Origin: an uncultured Tateyamaria sp.
GTDB taxonomy: Bacteria; Pseudomonadota; Alphaproteobacteria; Rhodobacterales; Rhodobacteraceae
Assembly: GCF_947494755.1 (NCBI RefSeq)
Contig: NZ_CANLVZ010000013.1
Coordinates: 1-64,000, forward strand
Direction of reading: 5' to 3'
DNA: 64,000 bases
Position numbers and translations under genes: made by a program. The notes beneath the pieces were generated by a model. That model worked only from the letters and a program-made list of their open reading frames with translations. It made no database searches and was not told the origin of the DNA. Every line of letters begins with the position of its first letter. Within the stretch, counting starts at the first letter, position 1. Of this stretch, positions 1 to 8,759 are shown in pieces.

Positions 1-48
1 CCTACGGGTTCTGAAATGTGCTGATCTTGATGCTGGAACGAACAAGAA

Positions 49-124
49 TGGTGGAGCATAGCGGGATCGAACCGCTGACCTCCTGCATGCCATGCAGGCG
101 CTCTCCCAGCTGAGCTAATGCCCC
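49..124 (-). tRNA. tRNA-Ala (anticodon GGC)
   Basis: Read on the minus strand this 76-nt segment folds as a full cloverleaf: acceptor GGGGCAT pairs with ATGCTCC, the D arm is GCTC/GAGC, the anticodon stem is CCTGC/GCAGG with loop ATGGCAT (anticodon GGC), and the T arm has the loop GTTCGATCC context. A CCA end is encoded. The acceptor has one G-T wobble pair. It decodes GCC/GCU alanine codons. It lies just downstream of the FYDLN-acid gene on the same strand. Confidence 0.95.
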
Positions 125-215
125 ATTCTTGGGCGGCTGTTGCCAGCCGTGCGCCGCTGATTAGGCGCTTTGCACTGCGGGATCAAGCGAAAAAGATCCC
201 GCGTGCAGGGTCGAT

Positions 216-548
216 TTACGTGTCGTCGTCATCGGCAGCGACGTCTGCTATTTCTTCGAGCGGGACGGTGTCCTCGTCATCATCATCGTCGTCCAGCAGA
301 TCATCGTCCAACTCGACGTCGACGTCATCATCGTCCAGCACCTGATCCTCGTCCTCGGCCGCAGTCGAAGCCTTGGCTTTGGCTGTGACCGCATCCTCGT
401 CGTCAGCGGCGATCATCCGGGTCTTGGTGCTGTCGAGCTGCACCGCTTCGCCCGTGTAGGGGCTGATGATGGGTGTGCGGTTCATGTCGTAAAACCGTTT
501 ACCCGTGGTTGGGCACAGGCGCTTGGTGCCCCATTCTTCCTTTGGCAT
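216..548 (-). CDS. FYDLN acid family protein (TIGR02300 type)
   Basis: A 110-residue protein. Residues 1-35 are a conserved head containing WGTKRLCP and FYDMNRTPIISPYTGE, the signature of the alphaproteobacterial FYDLN-acid family; here FYDLN reads FYDMN. From about residue 50 the chain is a low-complexity Asp/Glu/Val/Ala tail, including a run of six aspartates, so the protein is extremely acidic. The start at 548 was chosen over an upstream in-frame start because AAGGA lies just ahead of it and because family members begin MPK.EWGTKR. The CxP/T head resembles a degenerate zinc-binding region, but no function is established. It is probably expressed on its own or with the following tRNA-Ala. 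Confidence 0.9.
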   Translation of the reverse strand: MPKEEWGTKRLCPTTGKRFYDMNRTPIISPYTGEAVQLDSTKTRMIAADDEDAVTAKAKASTAAEDEDQVLDDDDVDVELDDDLLDDDDDDEDTVPLEEIADVAADDDDT

Positions 549-680
549 GCGAGATCCTTGTCTGTCAGTGCAGGCCCCGGCGCGGATGCGCAAACAGGCC
601 GTCCATATTGCGGCGATTCTGGGCAAGTGCCATAAGGCCGGGACGGAGTCAAAGCCTTATGGTCAGATGGGGAAGATGGG

Positions 681-1373
681 ATGGATGAACGTGTCCTTCA
701 AGGGGACCCCGACATTGCATTGACACTGCGTCGTTCGGCCCGGGCCCGCCGGATCACCTTGCGGATTTCGCAGCTTGATGGGCGGGTCACGCTGACGTTG
801 CCTCATCGGGTGTCGGAACGCGACGCGTTGGCTTTTGCCGCCGAAAAACGCGATTGGATTGCCCGTCATCTGGCCTCCCGACCTCAGGAAAACATTGTTG
901 GCCTTGGTTCGACCTTGCCGCTCGAGGGGCAGGTGTGCACCCTTGTCCAAGGGGCAGGGCGCGGAATCCGACTTGAGGGGGCTAGGTTGATCGTGCCCGG
1001 TCGGGCGGACACGGCTGCGCGTCGGACATTGGGGTTTCTCAAGGCGCGCGCACGGGACCAGTTGGCCTTGCAAAGCGATGTCTATTCTGACCGCCTTGGG
1101 GTTGGATATTCGAGCATCACCATCCGTGACACCCGGTCCAGGTGGGGGTCGTGTTCCTCCGAAGGGCGTCTGATGTATTCATGGCGCCTGATCCTCGCCC
1201 CGCCCGAGGTGCTGAACTACGTCGCCGCCCACGAGGTTGCGCATCTGGCCCAGATGAACCACTCGCCCGCGTTCTGGGCCGAGGTGGAGAGGATCCATGG
1301 CCCCTACAAGGCCGTGCGGCGGTGGCTCAAGACCGAAGGCAATGCACTGCACCAATATCGGTTCGGTGATTGA
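681..1373 (+). CDS. YgjP-like M48-type metal-dependent hydrolase (DUF45)
   Basis: A 230-residue protein of the YgjP/DUF45 metallopeptidase family. The zinc motif HEVAH is at residues 184-188, and the third ligand is expected at His194 in the MNHSPAFW segment, the typical HExxH...H(S/T)xxFW arrangement. The preceding RWGSCSS segment (about residues 153-159) is also characteristic. There is no signal peptide, so the enzyme is probably cytoplasmic. The substrate is unknown for most of the family. It stands alone, between the FYDLN gene on the other strand and the GntR regulator downstream. Confidence 0.88.
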   Translation: MDERVLQGDPDIALTLRRSARARRITLRISQLDGRVTLTLPHRVSERDALAFAAEKRDWIARHLASRPQENIVGLGSTLPLEGQVCTLVQGAGRGIRLEGARLIVPGRADTAARRTLGFLKARARDQLALQSDVYSDRLGVGYSSITIRDTRSRWGSCSSEGRLMYSWRLILAPPEVLNYVAAHEVAHLAQMNHSPAFWAEVERIHGPYKAVRRWLKTEGNALHQYRFGD

Positions 1374-1384
1374 CGGCTTGGTGT

Positions 1385-1400
1385 GTTTGTGATCACAAAC
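1385..1400. promoter_or_regulatory. Perfect 16-bp palindrome upstream of the GntR gene
   Basis: GTTTGTGATCACAAAC is a perfect palindrome ending 4 bases before the ATG of the GntR regulator. FCD-type GntR proteins usually bind short palindromes in their own promoters, so this is a likely autoregulatory operator. No clear ribosome binding site lies between it and the start codon, so the palindrome occupies the translation-initiation region. The assignment of the binding protein is inference. Confidence 0.6.
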
Positions 1401-1404
1401 GCAT

Positions 1405-2055
1405 ATGCAGCCCAACCTACGCCCCCGAGATGCCACCACTGCCGCCCATGACCGGGTCTATCGCCGCTTGCGCACGCGGATCATGCACGGGGATATTCCA
1501 CCGGGGCACGCGCTGACTCTGCGTGGGATTGGCAAGCAATACGACGTATCGATGACCCCCGCACGCGAGGCGGTGCGCCGGTTGGTTGCCGAAGGAGCGC
1601 TCACTCTATCGCCCTCAGGCCGGGTTTCAACGCCGGAACTGTCCAACGAGCGGATCGAAGAGCTGGCGGCCCTGCGAGCCCTGATCGAGGTGGAATTGGC
1701 CACCCGTGCCTTGCCCCGTGCACACCTCGCCCTGATCGAGCGGTTGCAGACCATCAACGGGGCCGTCGCCGAAGCGGTCGCGCACCGGGATGCGGTCAGC
1801 TACATCCGCACGAACCTTGAATTTCACCGCACCCTTTATCTGCGCGCCCAAGCCCCGGCTATGCTGGCCATGTCCGAAACGGTTTGGCTGCAAATGGGGC
1901 CGACCATGCGGGCGCTTTACGGGCGGTTGCGGCGCACCGAGCCGCCCCATTATCACCGGCTGATCATCGCGGCCCTGCGCGCAGGGGACGAGCCGGGGTT
2001 GCGCCTTGCGGTTCGATCCGATGTCACCCAAGGGTTGAGAATGCTCGCCAGCTGA
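1405..2055 (+). CDS. GntR family transcriptional regulator (FCD domain)
   Basis: A 216-residue regulator with an N-terminal winged helix (about residues 12-77, including SMTPAREAVRRLVAEGAL) and a C-terminal all-helical FCD ligand domain (about 85-210). Two metal-site motifs of FCD proteins can be seen, EFHRTLY and HYHRLIIAALRAGD. The last conserved histidine of the usual LxxHI motif appears to be replaced (AVRSDV), so metal binding may be altered. No metabolic operon follows, so the ligand cannot be inferred from context. A perfect palindrome directly upstream probably serves autoregulation. Confidence 0.88.
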   Translation: MQPNLRPRDATTAAHDRVYRRLRTRIMHGDIPPGHALTLRGIGKQYDVSMTPAREAVRRLVAEGALTLSPSGRVSTPELSNERIEELAALRALIEVELATRALPRAHLALIERLQTINGAVAEAVAHRDAVSYIRTNLEFHRTLYLRAQAPAMLAMSETVWLQMGPTMRALYGRLRRTEPPHYHRLIIAALRAGDEPGLRLAVRSDVTQGLRMLAS

Positions 2056-2115
2056 CACGTTAAAGCTTTGGTAGGTGCCCGTGCGGTATACCGGCTCAGA
2101 CGGAGGAGTCGCGCC

Positions 2116-3186
2116 ATGACAGCTATTGATTTCAGCCCCTACGACTTTGTGGATCAGCCGATCTTCGTATTGGTGGCAGGCAAGAAGGGGCTTCCGGTCT
2201 ATGGATTTGCAAATCAGGCGGTGCGCGATCGGCTTGCCCTGACGCTCGATCAGATTGTCGGGCGTCCCGCCTACGATCTGTTTACGGGCCGGGCCGCGTA
2301 TTCCGTGTTTCGACGCCAGTGCAAGGCGTGGGAGGGTGGCGAGGCGACGGAGTATGAAATCGCACTGCCCATAGGCACGCACCAGACATGGGTGCACACC
2401 CAATTGCGCCCGGTACATGATGCCGATGGGCAGATGACGCATATGGTGGGCATTTCCCGCGATATCACGAAGGACCGTGCCCGGGCGGCGGAACAATCCA
2501 TGACCGTGGCGTCAGCGCACGAGATGCAGGATTTGATCTGCATGGCAGCCCATGACCTGCGCAGTCCGGTTGGAAACCTCAAGTCGCTGGCTGATGTAAT
2601 GCGGATTGATTTTGTCGATCACGGCGATGGCAAGGCGCAGTTGATCGACATGATCGATGCACTGGCCGATCAGGCGCTTGAGGTGATCTCCGGGATCATG
2701 CTGAGGGCGATGGCACCCGATGCACAGGGGCACAATCGGGTCTTTGATCTGGGCGGATTATGTGACGATGTCCTGGTGCTGCTGGACCCGCAGAGGACGC
2801 ACAGCGTGTCCTATGAGCGGTTGCTGGTGGACACGGATTATGCCGCCGTTCAGATCGTTCTGCGCAATTTGATCGACAACGCGTTCAAGCACGGACCAAA
2901 CACGCCCCGCCGCGTCTCTGTTCAGGTCGAAGAGATGAACGCGCAGCGGCTCCGGTTTTCGGTCTGTGATGACGGACCGGGGTTTTCCACAGCGGCCATC
3001 ACGAAAGGACCGGGGCGCGGTCGCGACGGAACCGGGTTCGGACTGATGGGCATCAGCAAACTCGCGCGCTCTCATGGCGGGGTCGTCAACATTGTGCCAC
3101 CGCATTCAGGTCACGGAGCTGAGGTGCATCTGGAACTACCGGGCAAGATCGTGCGGCACAGCGCAAGCATCCATGCCTTTGGCTGA
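2116..3186 (+). CDS. PAS domain sensor histidine kinase
   Basis: A 356-residue kinase without transmembrane segments, so a cytoplasmic sensor. A PAS domain occupies about residues 10-120, with the PAC-like end VGISRDITKDR. The phosphoacceptor histidine is His146 in AAHDLRSPVGN. The HATPase region shows the N box (NLIDNAFKHG, 251-260), the G1 box (DDGPGF, 285-290) and the G2 box (GTGFGL, 305-310). The start at 2116 follows a GGAGG-type site; an upstream in-frame start at 2068 has none. No response regulator is adjacent, so it is an orphan kinase. Its TGA directly abuts the accA stop on the other strand (TGATCA). Confidence 0.88.
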   Translation: MTAIDFSPYDFVDQPIFVLVAGKKGLPVYGFANQAVRDRLALTLDQIVGRPAYDLFTGRAAYSVFRRQCKAWEGGEATEYEIALPIGTHQTWVHTQLRPVHDADGQMTHMVGISRDITKDRARAAEQSMTVASAHEMQDLICMAAHDLRSPVGNLKSLADVMRIDFVDHGDGKAQLIDMIDALADQALEVISGIMLRAMAPDAQGHNRVFDLGGLCDDVLVLLDPQRTHSVSYERLLVDTDYAAVQIVLRNLIDNAFKHGPNTPRRVSVQVEEMNAQRLRFSVCDDGPGFSTAAITKGPGRGRDGTGFGLMGISKLARSHGGVVNIVPPHSGHGAEVHLELPGKIVRHSASIHAFG

Positions 3187-4149
3187 TCAGGCCGCGAGGC
3201 CCTTGGACCCCAGATCAAGGAATTTGTTGCGCCGATCCGAAATCAGGGCTGCCCGGTCCTTGGCATCAAGGTCCTGCAACATCGCAGCGATGGCCGAACT
3301 GACGGCCGCCATTGTCGCCTCGGGGTGACGATGCGCTCCTCCGACAGATTCAGGAATGATACGGTCGATCACATTCAACTGCTTGAGATCTTGTGCGGTC
3401 AGACGCAGGGCCTCTGCCGCTTCGCGCATCTTTTCGGCATCCTTCCAAAGGATTGAAGCACAGCCCTCGGGGCTGATCACCGAATAGACTGAATGTTCAA
3501 GCATCGCGACACGGTTGGCCGTAGCAAAAGCAACCGCGCCGCCAGAGCCACCTTCGCCGATCACCACGGACACTAATGGCACGCCGATCTGCAGGCACTT
3601 TTCGGTGGAGCGTGCGATGGCTTCGGACTGGCCGCGCTCTTCTGCGCCCTTGCCGGGATAGGCCCCGGGCGTGTCGACCAACGTGATCACCGGCAGCCCG
3701 AAGCGATCCGCGATGTCCATCAGCCGGATCGCCTTGCGGTATCCTTCGGGGCGGGCCATGCCGAAATTACGCTCAATCCGTGATTTGGTGTCGTTGCCCT
3801 TCTCGTGGCCGATGACGACCACCGGGCGATCCTCGAACCGGGCAAGGCCGCCCATGACCGCGTGGTCATCGGCAAAGTTCCGATCCCCGGCCAAAGGCGT
3901 GTATTCGGTGAACAGCGCCTCTATGTAGTCTACGCAATGGGGCCGCTCGGGGTGCCGTGCGACCTGACATTTCCGCCAGGGCGTCAGATCCTTGTAAAGA
4001 TCATCAAGCAACGAGACCGCTTTGGCATCCAGCGCCGCCGCCTCATCGGTGACATCCATATCTTCGCTTTGGCGGGCAAGGGCGCGCAGTTCCTCTGCTT
4101 TGCCCTCAATTTCAGCCAATGGCTTTTCGAATTCCAGATATTGCGTCAC
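3187..4149 (-). CDS. accA: Acetyl-CoA carboxylase carboxyltransferase subunit alpha
   Basis: A 320-residue protein, close to the usual AccA length of about 319. It forms the carboxyltransferase with AccD and moves the carboxyl group from carboxybiotin to acetyl-CoA, giving malonyl-CoA for fatty acid synthesis. The family head [19 protein letters not shown] follows a GTG start at 4149, which fits better than an upstream in-frame ATG that would add 30 unrelated residues. Glycine-rich crotonase-fold motifs such as [15 protein letters not shown] and GEGGSGGA can be seen. The LysE-type gene lies 58 bp upstream on the same strand. Confidence 0.97.
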   Translation of the reverse strand: MTQYLEFEKPLAEIEGKAEELRALARQSEDMDVTDEAAALDAKAVSLLDDLYKDLTPWRKCQVARHPERPHCVDYIEALFTEYTPLAGDRNFADDHAVMGGLARFEDRPVVVIGHEKGNDTKSRIERNFGMARPEGYRKAIRLMDIADRFGLPVITLVDTPGAYPGKGAEERGQSEAIARSTEKCLQIGVPLVSVVIGEGGSGGAVAFATANRVAMLEHSVYSVISPEGCASILWKDAEKMREAAEALRLTAQDLKQLNVIDRIIPESVGGAHRHPEATMAAVSSAIAAMLQDLDAKDRAALISDRRNKFLDLGSKGLAA

Positions 4150-4207
4150 ACAGCGCTCCCGATGCGGTTTGGCGATATATGGCCGGGCCGCAGGGGATTT
4201 GCAATAT

Positions 4208-4801
4208 TCAGGGGAAAACGACCGGATAAAGCGAGGCAATGAGCAGTGCGGCCATGGTCCAGTTGAATGCCGTCAGCCGGGCGGGATTTGTCAGCACGCG
4301 CGCCATTTGCTGGCCAAGCACGGTCCATGAACTGACGGCCGGCAGGTTGATAGCGCCAAAGACCAAGGCCACAACCCCGATCCCCCAAAGCGTGGTGTCG
4401 GGCGTGTAGACGGTCACTGCTGTCAGGGCCATCGTCCACGCCTTGGGATTGACCCACTGAAAGGCGGCGGCTTGCAGAAACGTCATTGGCGTGCCCTGAC
4501 CCTGCCCATCATGAACCGGTGCGGCGGTTGCGATCTTCCACGCCAGAAACAGCAGATAGGCGACGGATGCGACTTTGAGCACAGTGTGGCTGAGCGGGTA
4601 GGCGTCAAAGATCTGGATCAGCCCCGCACCGACCAGCATCACCATGAACACAAAGCCTAGCCCGACCCCCAGCATATGCGGGATGGTGCGGCGAAAACCA
4701 AAATTGGCCCCGGACGCCATCAGCATCAGGTTGTTTGGCCCCGGTGTGATCGAGCTTACAAAGGCAAAGGCCGCAAGGGCAGAGAGCAGATCAAGTGTCA
4801 T
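4208..4801 (-). CDS. LysE/RhtB family amino acid exporter
   Basis: A 197-residue inner membrane protein with about six hydrophobic segments and the family signature [18 protein letters not shown] near the N terminus. LysE/RhtB proteins export amino acids or related metabolites by proton antiport. The start at 4801 drops a 17-residue polar extension and puts the first membrane helix at the N terminus, as is usual. It is divergent from an Lrp/AsnC regulator, a common arrangement in which the regulator senses the amino acid and controls the exporter. The substrate cannot be read from sequence. Confidence 0.92.
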   Translation of the reverse strand: MTLDLLSALAAFAFVSSITPGPNNLMLMASGANFGFRRTIPHMLGVGLGFVFMVMLVGAGLIQIFDAYPLSHTVLKVASVAYLLFLAWKIATAAPVHDGQGQGTPMTFLQAAAFQWVNPKAWTMALTAVTVYTPDTTLWGIGVVALVFGAINLPAVSSWTVLGQQMARVLTNPARLTAFNWTMAALLIASLYPVVFP

Positions 4802-4834
4802 GACGCAATAAGTGACCGGCTGGCGCGATTTTGG

Positions 4835-4869
4835 TTGCGAAGTTTGGGACAAGAGACGTATTTTCGCAA
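4835..4869. promoter_or_regulatory. Inverted repeat in the lysE-lrp intergenic region
   Basis: The 71-bp space between the divergent exporter and the Lrp-type regulator holds the arms TTGCGAA (4835-4841) and TTCGCAA (4863-4869), perfectly inverted with 21 bp between them. Centre-to-centre spacing is 28 bp, so the arms would lie on nearly the same DNA face, which suits an oligomeric Lrp protein. The right arm is 3 bp before the first regulator ATG. Function as the shared operator is inference. Confidence 0.5.
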
Positions 4870-4872
4870 TAT

Positions 4873-5325
4873 ATGGTGAAGATGGATCGCATAAACGAAC
4901 GGATATTGCATGAGCTTGGCCAAAACGGTCGCATCAGCAATATCGAACTGGCCGATCGTGTGGGCCTGTCCCCCTCGGCGTGCTTGCGTCGGGTGCAGGA
5001 ATTGGAGCGCGCCGGGATCATCACCGGCTACCGCGCTGTGCTGGATCGGACCAAGCTAGGGTCAGGGTTTGTGGCTTATATCGGCGTTGGCCTCAACAAT
5101 CACTCAAAGGCCAGTCAGGAAGCGTTTGAACGTGCGATCTCGCGCGCGCCAGAAGTGCGCGAATGCCACAATATCACCGGGACCATTGAGTATCTGCTGC
5201 GTATCGAATGCGCTGACCTGCCAAGCTACAAGACCTTTCACACCGACATGCTGGGTGCCTTGCCGCAAGTGAACGGGATCACGTCCTATGTGGTGATGGG
5301 CTCGCCGAAGGACGAACGGGCCTAG
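4873..5325 (+). CDS. Lrp/AsnC family transcriptional regulator
   Basis: A regulator of about 150 residues with an N-terminal helix-turn-helix (ISNIELADRVGLSPSACLRRVQEL) and a C-terminal RAM/ACT-like effector domain from about residue 65. The start is uncertain: ATG at 4873 (MVKMDRIN) or at 4882 (MDRIN, closer to the usual MDxIDxxIL start); an upstream in-frame ATG at 4831 would run through the operator-like repeat. It is divergent from the LysE exporter and probably regulates it and itself in response to an amino acid. Confidence 0.9.
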   Translation: MVKMDRINERILHELGQNGRISNIELADRVGLSPSACLRRVQELERAGIITGYRAVLDRTKLGSGFVAYIGVGLNNHSKASQEAFERAISRAPEVRECHNITGTIEYLLRIECADLPSYKTFHTDMLGALPQVNGITSYVVMGSPKDERA

Positions 5326-5327
5326 CG

Positions 5328-5795
5328 CTACTGCGTCGCCTGCGCGCTGATATCGGCAAAGATGGCGTCGAGTTCACCCGCGATCCGTTCCAGTTCCGGC
5401 CCGGCCTCGGCCATGTAGGGCGCAAAGACGGTCGAGGGCAGCTTGTAGCTGAGCGTTGCCGTTTCATCATCGTTTTCAGTGACATAGACCCGGATCGGAG
5501 CCTCGATCATTGCAGGGGTCGACAGGCCAAGCACTTCGACCGCGTAAAGGTTGTTGAACAGGCCGATCACCCGATTGCCCGGGATCGTGACCCCTCGGTT
5601 CGCAGCGGCCCCCGTTGGTCCGGCTTGGGTCACGACGCCCATCTTGTTGGCTTTGGCCGCCCTTTTCACGTCGTCAATCAAAGCATCGTAGGATTTGGTC
5701 GTGGGTGTCACCGACCATCCATCACGGGGGGCCATTTCGGCGTGTGATGTGCCTGCAAACAAAACGAGGGCGAGGGCGGAAAGGGTGCGGTACAT
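5328..5795 (-). CDS. Secreted DUF302 domain protein
   Basis: A 155-residue protein with a clear Sec signal peptide (residues 1-20, ending TSHA) followed by a DUF302 domain over most of the rest (KSYDALIDDVKRAAKANKMGVV...GNRVIGLFNNLYAVEVL). DUF302 proteins are small periplasmic or cytoplasmic alpha/beta proteins of unknown role. The start at 5795 is supported by AGGAGA upstream and by the signal peptide; the longer frame upstream adds 27 unlikely residues. Its stop lies 2 bp from the stop of the convergent Lrp gene. Confidence 0.85.
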   Translation of the reverse strand: MYRTLSALALVLFAGTSHAEMAPRDGWSVTPTTKSYDALIDDVKRAAKANKMGVVTQAGPTGAAANRGVTIPGNRVIGLFNNLYAVEVLGLSTPAMIEAPIRVYVTENDDETATLSYKLPSTVFAPYMAEAGPELERIAGELDAIFADISAQATQ

Positions 5796-5939
5796 GGCGG
5801 TCTCCTGATAGGTTTGGCGCAGTGAACATGGTGACGCGCGCGATGCCCAATCACGTCTGTGTGCGTCAATTGGCAAAACGTTGCTTACGATGGACGTTTC
5901 CGGGTGGGCAGGATTGTGGCCTCATGTTAGGGCGCGGCC

Positions 5940-6410
5940 ATGAAATGGTTTGTCCTTTTGATTGCGGTCACGTTGGCTGCATGCACATCCGCTCCGGCCC
6001 CAGAACCGGTGCCCGTCGTTCCGCTTTATCCCAATGAGACGCCGCAATTGCGCGCCCAGATCGAGGCGGCGGCGGCGACCAATGACATACCCGTCGCTTT
6101 GGTCCAAAAGGTAGTGATCCGCGAAAGCACACATCGCCCAAGTGCGCGCAACGGGCCCTATTACGGATTGATGCAGATCTTGCCTGCGACCGCCCGCAGC
6201 ATGGGTTTTCGCGGCCAGCCGAACGATTTGCTGGATGCCGAAACCAACCTGAAATACGCAACCCGCTATTTGCGCGGCGCGTGGCTGGTTTCGGATGGTG
6301 ATCTGGACCGGGCCGTGATGTGGTATGCGCGTGGTTATTATTACGAGGCCAAGCGTCGGGGTCTGGTTGCCGAAACCGGCGTCGACGGGCGCAAGGTCTG
6401 GCCTGACTAG
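5940..6410 (+). CDS. Lytic transglycosylase SLT domain lipoprotein
   Basis: A 156-residue lipoprotein: the signal peptide ends with the lipobox LAAC, with Cys15 to be lipidated. A proline-rich linker (about 18-32) leads into an SLT goose-lysozyme-like domain. The expected catalytic glutamate is Glu62 in VIRESTHRPSA, followed by the conserved GLMQILPATAR and a late YARGYY motif. It would cleave the glycan strands of peptidoglycan in the periplasm. It is short for the family, essentially the bare catalytic domain on a lipid anchor. Confidence 0.9.
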   Translation: MKWFVLLIAVTLAACTSAPAPEPVPVVPLYPNETPQLRAQIEAAAATNDIPVALVQKVVIRESTHRPSARNGPYYGLMQILPATARSMGFRGQPNDLLDAETNLKYATRYLRGAWLVSDGDLDRAVMWYARGYYYEAKRRGLVAETGVDGRKVWPD

Positions 6411-6470
6411 GACATTGCGTGACGCGCTTTGCCTTTGGCAAAGACGCCCCACCCACCGTCCCTGAGGGCG

Positions 6471-7430
6471 TCAGTGCCCGGCAATCATCTCGGATTGTTT
6501 GACGATGACTTCGGCCTGTTTGATCGATGCGATATCGACAAGTCGCCCTTTGTAGACGGTCGCCCCCTCGCCATTGGCTTTGGCCGTTTCCATGGCGGCC
6601 AGGATTTCGCGCGCTTCGCTTACCGCCTCTTCGGACGGGGTGAATACTTCGTTCGAGATGGCCACCTGTTTGGGGTGGATTGCCCACTTGCCCACCATGC
6701 CCAAGGTCGCGGATCGCCGTGCCTGCGCGCGGAACCCGTCGTCGTCTGAGAAGTCGCCAAAGGGTCCGTCGACGGGCAAGACACCATGCGTCCGGCACGC
6801 TGCGACGATGGCCGCCTGCGCCCAGTGCCAGGGGTCGGACCAGTGCTGCTGGCCCTCGTGCAGCATATAGTAATTGGCCTGCGTGCCACCAATCCCTGTT
6901 GTTTGCATCCCCATGGACGCCGCGAAATCCGCCGCCCCAAGGCTCATCGCCTGCAAACGGGGCGAAGCCGCCGCGATTTCCTCGACATGGGCGATGCCTG
7001 CCGCGGATTCGATGATCACCTCGAAGGCGACAGGTTTGCTGCGCCCCTTTGCGGTCTCAATGGCGGACACAAGCGCATCCACTGCGTAGATATCAGCGGC
7101 ATTGCCCACCTTGGGGATCATGATCTGATCAAGCCGGTCGCTCGCCTGTTCCAGCAAATCCACCACATCGCGATACCAATAGGGGCTGTCGAGCCCATTG
7201 ATCCGCACGCTGAGGAACTTGTTGCCCCAGTCAATTTCGTGGGTCGCCTTGATGATATTTTCGCGCGCGCTGTCTTTGTCAGATGGGGCCACTGAGTCCT
7301 CAAGATCAAGGTTGATGACATCTGCCGCCGAGGCCGCCATCTTCTCGAAAATGGCGGGGCGAGAGCCGGGGCCGAACAACTGGCAGCGGTTGGGACGTGC
7401 GGGGGGCGTAGGTTGCAGGCGGAACGACAT
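6471..7430 (-). CDS. mcl1: L-malyl-CoA/beta-methylmalyl-CoA lyase
   Basis: A 319-residue CitE-superfamily TIM-barrel lyase. The N-terminal MSFRLQPTPPARPNRCQLFG and the segment INLDLEDSVAP match the Rhodobacter Mcl1 type rather than citrate lyase beta subunits. Mcl1 cleaves L-malyl-CoA to glyoxylate and acetyl-CoA, and beta-methylmalyl-CoA to glyoxylate and propionyl-CoA, a key step of the ethylmalonyl-CoA pathway for acetate assimilation. Expected metal-binding carboxylates (LDLEDS, EVIIESAAG) are present. It is divergent from dgcN across 264 bp that hold no gene. Confidence 0.93.
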   Translation of the reverse strand: MSFRLQPTPPARPNRCQLFGPGSRPAIFEKMAASAADVINLDLEDSVAPSDKDSARENIIKATHEIDWGNKFLSVRINGLDSPYWYRDVVDLLEQASDRLDQIMIPKVGNAADIYAVDALVSAIETAKGRSKPVAFEVIIESAAGIAHVEEIAAASPRLQAMSLGAADFAASMGMQTTGIGGTQANYYMLHEGQQHWSDPWHWAQAAIVAACRTHGVLPVDGPFGDFSDDDGFRAQARRSATLGMVGKWAIHPKQVAISNEVFTPSEEAVSEAREILAAMETAKANGEGATVYKGRLVDIASIKQAEVIVKQSEMIAGH

Positions 7431-7694
7431 GATCGGCGACCTTTCGGTAAGATTATTGCGTAGGAATTGTGCATTCAGGTATTAAATTACATGAGGTGGT
7501 GCAAGCGTGATTGTGCAGGTGCAGCATGACATGGGCGATCCTGTTCTGATCGGTAGTGCGGGCGCAAGAATCTCGTGAAATCTTTCGGCATCTGCAAAAT
7601 TCTTCGTGATACTGTCGATAGGATGCGCGTTTTGCGATGTCATTGCAGCGGTTATGCGCAAGATTGAAGTGTCACATATCTTTGAGAGGCCGCT
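7431..7694. other. mcl1-dgcN divergent intergenic region
   Basis: 264 bp without a convincing gene, containing the promoters of mcl1 (leftward) and dgcN (rightward). The first 60 bp next to mcl1 are AT-richer than the surroundings (TATTAAATTACATG). The dgcN start is preceded by a GAGAGG ribosome binding site. I found no clear inverted repeat or terminator. Confidence 0.5.
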
Positions 7695-8696
7695 ATGATT
7701 CAGACACCCTATCTTTTGTTTCTGGGCGATGCCCCCGACCAACTGGCCGCCAAGGTTGCCCAAGGGATCAAGGATTGGCGTCCCGAGAATGCCGTGGGTC
7801 AGTTTCGTCTGCCCGGTTGCGGTGCCGATATGGGCCTGACCGACATGTCTCTCGAAGAGGGGCTGAAAGCCGGTGCCAAGACTTTGGTGATCGGTGTGGC
7901 CAATCGCGGCGGGATCATCTCGGACGAGTGGAAAGTGGTCTTGGTGCAGGCCCTTCAGATGGGCTATGATCTGGCCGCGGGTTTGCACAATCTGCTGCGC
8001 AATGAGGATGAGTTGCAGGCCGCTGCCAAGGTGAACGGGCGCACTCTGCACGATGTGCGCGTTCCGTCTGTCGCCTATCCCATCGCCAACGGTGTCAAAC
8101 GCACGGGCAAGCGCGCCCTGGCCATCGGCACCGATTGTTCCTGCGGCAAGATGTATACGGCCATGTCGATGGATGCCGAGATGCAGAAACGGGGCATGAA
8201 ATCCTCGTTTCGCGCCACCGGTCAGACCGGCATTTTGATCACGGGCAAGGGCGTGCCGCTGGATGCGGTCATCGCCGATTTCATGGCCGGGGCGGTCGAA
8301 TATCTGACGCCCGACAATGATGCCGATCACTGGGATCACATTGAGGGGCAGGGCAGCCTGTTTCACGTATCCTATTCCGGCGTCACCATGGCCTTGATCC
8401 ATGGCGGTCAGCCGGACGCGCTGGTCTTGTGCCACGAGCCGACCCGCACCCACATGCGGGGCCTGCCGCACTATGGGCTGCCCTCGCTCGAGCAACTGCG
8501 CGACACCGCACTGCCCATCGCCCAGGTCGCGAACCCGGCCGCGCAGGTGACCGGCGTTTCGGTCAACACCAAGGCGCTGGACGAGAATGCCGCGCGGACC
8601 TGTTTGCAGGAGATCGAGGATCGCATGAACCTGCCTGCCACAGATCCGTTCCGGTTCGGTGCGGGCAAGTTGATCGACCCGCTTGTCGACCTGTGA
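7695..8696 (+). CDS. dgcN: DUF1611 family protein, D-glutamate N-acetyltransferase DgcN
   Basis: A 333-residue DUF1611 protein. A Walker-A-like loop GTDCSCGK lies at residues 145-152, in the C-terminal NTP-binding-like domain typical of this family, and motifs such as FRATGQTGIL and CHEPTR are conserved. In the D-glutamate catabolic route described for marine Proteobacteria, DgcN acetylates D-Glu and the neighbouring DgcA racemises the product to N-acetyl-L-Glu. The next gene is DgcA-like, 63 bp downstream, followed by a D-amino acid aminotransferase, which supports this role. The biochemical function is taken from family and context, not from catalytic residues I can verify. Confidence 0.85.
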   Translation: MIQTPYLLFLGDAPDQLAAKVAQGIKDWRPENAVGQFRLPGCGADMGLTDMSLEEGLKAGAKTLVIGVANRGGIISDEWKVVLVQALQMGYDLAAGLHNLLRNEDELQAAAKVNGRTLHDVRVPSVAYPIANGVKRTGKRALAIGTDCSCGKMYTAMSMDAEMQKRGMKSSFRATGQTGILITGKGVPLDAVIADFMAGAVEYLTPDNDADHWDHIEGQGSLFHVSYSGVTMALIHGGQPDALVLCHEPTRTHMRGLPHYGLPSLEQLRDTALPIAQVANPAAQVTGVSVNTKALDENAARTCLQEIEDRMNLPATDPFRFGAGKLIDPLVDL

Positions 8697-8759
8697 GCAT
8701 CCGCGCGACGCTGTGCCTCCTTTCAGGACAGATTTCAATGAACTAAACAAGGCGGTTTG

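Noticed and set aside
118..345. A serine-run open frame on the plus strand.
   Set aside because: The Ser repeats are the antisense reading of the Asp/Glu codons of the FYDLN-acid tail; it also begins within the tRNA-Ala gene.
7431..7694. Possible RamB/PccR-type (TTTGCAAA) site controlling mcl1.
   Set aside because: Only a partial TGCAAAATTC is seen and no paired half-site at the expected spacing, so there is no basis for a call.
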